Under the pieces are notes generated by a model. The model saw only the letters and a program-made list of their open reading frames with translations, did no database searches and was not told the origin of the DNA. From contig JAEZTC010000015.1 of assembly GCA_023421675.1 (NCBI GenBank), positions 1-41,925 of the forward strand: a DNA stretch of 41,925 bases, given 5' to 3'. This document shows, piece by piece, positions 40,654 to 41,925 of the stretch. Each line of letters starts with the position of its first letter. The first letter of the stretch is position 1. The DNA comes from Bacillota bacterium. GTDB taxonomy: Bacteria; Bacillota; Clostridia; Acetivibrionales; JANLFN01. The translations under genes were made by a program, and so were the position numbers.

Positions 40654-41925
40654 ATGAGGTTTTCTAAGAAGCTGTCATCAATTATTGTAGTGGCTTTATT
40701 TGTGTTAACTCAATTCACTATCGGAATCTTTAATATTCCTACAGTGTGCGCGGAGGATACTGCTCAGGATATATTATCTCCTACTGCTCCTACAAATTTA
40801 AGATTGGTTTCAATTACTTCAAACTCGGCAACTTTGGTATCGGATTTATCAACAGATAATATGGGAGTAGTTGAATATGAAGTATATCAAGACTCAAACC
40901 TTGTACAAAGCGATACTGGTACCAGCCACATTATTTCAGGCTTATTGCCAAATACAACCTACAATTTTACTGTTAAAGCAAAAGATGCTGCTGGGAATGT
41001 GTCAGATTCAAGTAATATTTTAACTTTAAGCACTTTACCATCAGAAGTAATATCGGGTATTAGATTTGAAAATTCTTCAGATTACACTGGATTTAAGACC
41101 ATAATAACCAGAAATGAATTGCCGTTGGAAATGCAGAACTTTACTAAAATAAGAGTAATTACGTCTGACAGACCTTTTAATACAGCTATAACTGGGTTAC
41201 CTTCATGGTCATTGGAATATGGATCTATATATAATGACCCATCTTATAATTCCAGTGTACCGTCAATAGGTACGTGGAACCTGTTAGTGATTCTTTCGGA
41301 TAATTATAACAATCCTGTAGGATACCTTGAAACAACAGTAAATGTAACAGGACCAATACCTAATCTGAGATTACCTAAAATAGAATCGGGAATAAGGTTT
41401 GAAAACTCAGCAGATTATATGGGTTTTAAGACCTTTGTAAATAGAAATGAACTTCCTTTGGAGATGCAGAACTTTACTAAAATAAGTGTAGCAACATCAA
41501 ATGAACCTTTCAATGCAGACCAGAATGGAATACCATCATGGGCGATAAACGGCTACAAGGATATATATAGAGATTATGGATTTGGTTCAGGTGTGCAGTC
41601 GGTAGGAACATGGAATGCACTTGTAATACTATTTGACAATGACAATAATCCTGTAGGGTATCTTGAAACAACAGTAAATGTAACAGGACCAACACCTAAT
41701 CTGAGATTACCTAAAATAGAATCGGGAATAAGCTTTGAAAACTCAGCAGATTATATGGGGTTTAAGACCTTTGTAAATAGAAATGAACTTCCTTTGGGGA
41801 TGCAGAACTTTACTAAAATAAGTGTAATAACATCAAATGGACCTTTCAATGCAGACCAGAATGGAATACCATCATGGGCTCTAAACACCTATAAGGGTAC
41901 ATATGAAGATTATGGATTTGGTTCA
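40654..41925 (+). CDS. Secreted fn3 protein with tandem ~112-residue repeats (truncated by window end)
   Basis: 424 codons are open to the end of the window. GGGGGG (40640-40645) is ~8 bp before the ATG. Residues 1-~33 form a signal peptide (MRFSKKLSSIIVVALFVLTQ...VCA). A fibronectin type III domain follows (about 43-130: APTNLRLVSITSNSATLVSD, LLPNTTYNFTVKAKDAAGN). Then repeats begin at residue ~134 (41053), ~245 (41386) and ~357 (41722), each starting SGI-[RS]-FENS-[SA]-DY and containing RNELPL-x-MQNFTKI, PSW and, in the two complete ones, NNPVGYLETTVNVTGP. The repeat family is not recognised. Probably a cell-surface or extracellular protein. Confidence 0.85.
   Translation, partial: MRFSKKLSSIIVVALFVLTQFTIGIFNIPTVCAEDTAQDILSPTAPTNLRLVSITSNSATLVSDLSTDNMGVVEYEVYQDSNLVQSDTGTSHIISGLLPNTTYNFTVKAKDAAGNVSDSSNILTLSTLPSEVISGIRFENSSDYTGFKTIITRNELPLEMQNFTKIRVITSDRPFNTAITGLPSWSLEYGSIYNDPSYNSSVPSIGTWNLLVILSDNYNNPVGYLETTVNVTGPIPNLRLPKIESGIRFENSADYMGFKTFVNRNELPLEMQNFTKISVATSNEPFNADQNGIPSWAINGYKDIYRDYGFGSGVQSVGTWNALVILFDNDNNPVGYLETTVNVTGPTPNLRLPKIESGISFENSADYMGFKTFVNRNELPLGMQNFTKISVITSNGPFNADQNGIPSWALNTYKGTYEDYGFGS
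41053..41925 (+). repeat. Tandem coding repeats of 333-336 bp
   Basis: Unit starts are 41053, 41386 and 41722, and the third is cut by the window. Units 2 and 3 are nearly identical in DNA over the ~200 bp available, which indicates recent duplication or gene conversion. Unit 1 is more divergent. Confidence 0.85.

Overview
The window looks like chromosome of an anaerobic, spore-forming, low-GC Clostridia, plausibly near Ruminiclostridium/Clostridium (inference). Evidence: an alpha/beta small acid-soluble spore protein, strong GGAGG-type ribosome sites with frequent TTG/GTG starts, AT-rich intergenic DNA with U-tailed hairpin terminators, a c-di-AMP (ydaO-type) riboswitch, a DarA-type c-di-AMP receptor and many ferredoxin-like proteins. 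No rRNA, tRNA, CRISPR array or prophage was seen.

Left edge to 6.5 kb: the end of an IS3-like element, then a secreted protein with 14 propeller-type repeats and a copper-amine-oxidase-N-like tail. A ~170-bp direct repeat ending in a terminator lies on both sides of this gene. A DUF134 regulator gene with a perfect palindrome in its promoter precedes an Mrp-type Fe-S ATPase fused to a NifX/NifB-like domain, then a thioesterase and two Cys-rich small proteins. 6.5-8.4 kb (minus strand): lgt and a YeiH-type sulfate exporter.

8.4-17.7 kb (mostly minus strand): a molybdenum-hydroxylase operon (large, FAD and 2Fe-2S subunits, a membrane protein, a MocA-like nucleotidyltransferase and a THEP1-like NTPase), a FUSC-type exporter, then a DarA gene downstream of a dapB-like gene that sits behind a c-di-AMP riboswitch and terminator. 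Next is a degenerate GGDEF protein with a C-terminal ribbon-helix-helix. The segment 8.4-17.9 kb is flanked by two related copies of a LysR-type control region, one upstream of yeiH and one upstream of a LysR gene.

18-23.2 kb: sulfur-related genes: LysR, a TauE/SafE exporter with a DUF1634 partner, a 32-codon ORF derived from a second yeiH, a DUF5714 protein, an Rrf2/CymR-like regulator and a cystathionine gamma-synthase/lyase, followed by a spore-protein gene.

23.2-30.9 kb: a copper homeostasis island: an HMA-HMA-TauE-like-cupredoxin fusion, CopA, a two-component system, a DUF6803-like membrane protein and a SHOCT protein. Two of its promoters share 11-bp-spaced ATCTTCA repeats at the same distance from the -10, which suggests regulation by the island's own response regulator. 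30.9-36 kb: TetR, EFR1-type flavodoxin-ferredoxin, a small membrane protein, and a fumarate reductase/succinate dehydrogenase set whose membrane subunit carries His residues for only one haem pair.

36 kb to the end: an ABC-F ATPase, a PG-binding/LysM/M14 peptidoglycan peptidase, a metallophosphoesterase, and the start of a secreted fn3 protein with near-identical ~112-residue repeats, cut by the window end.
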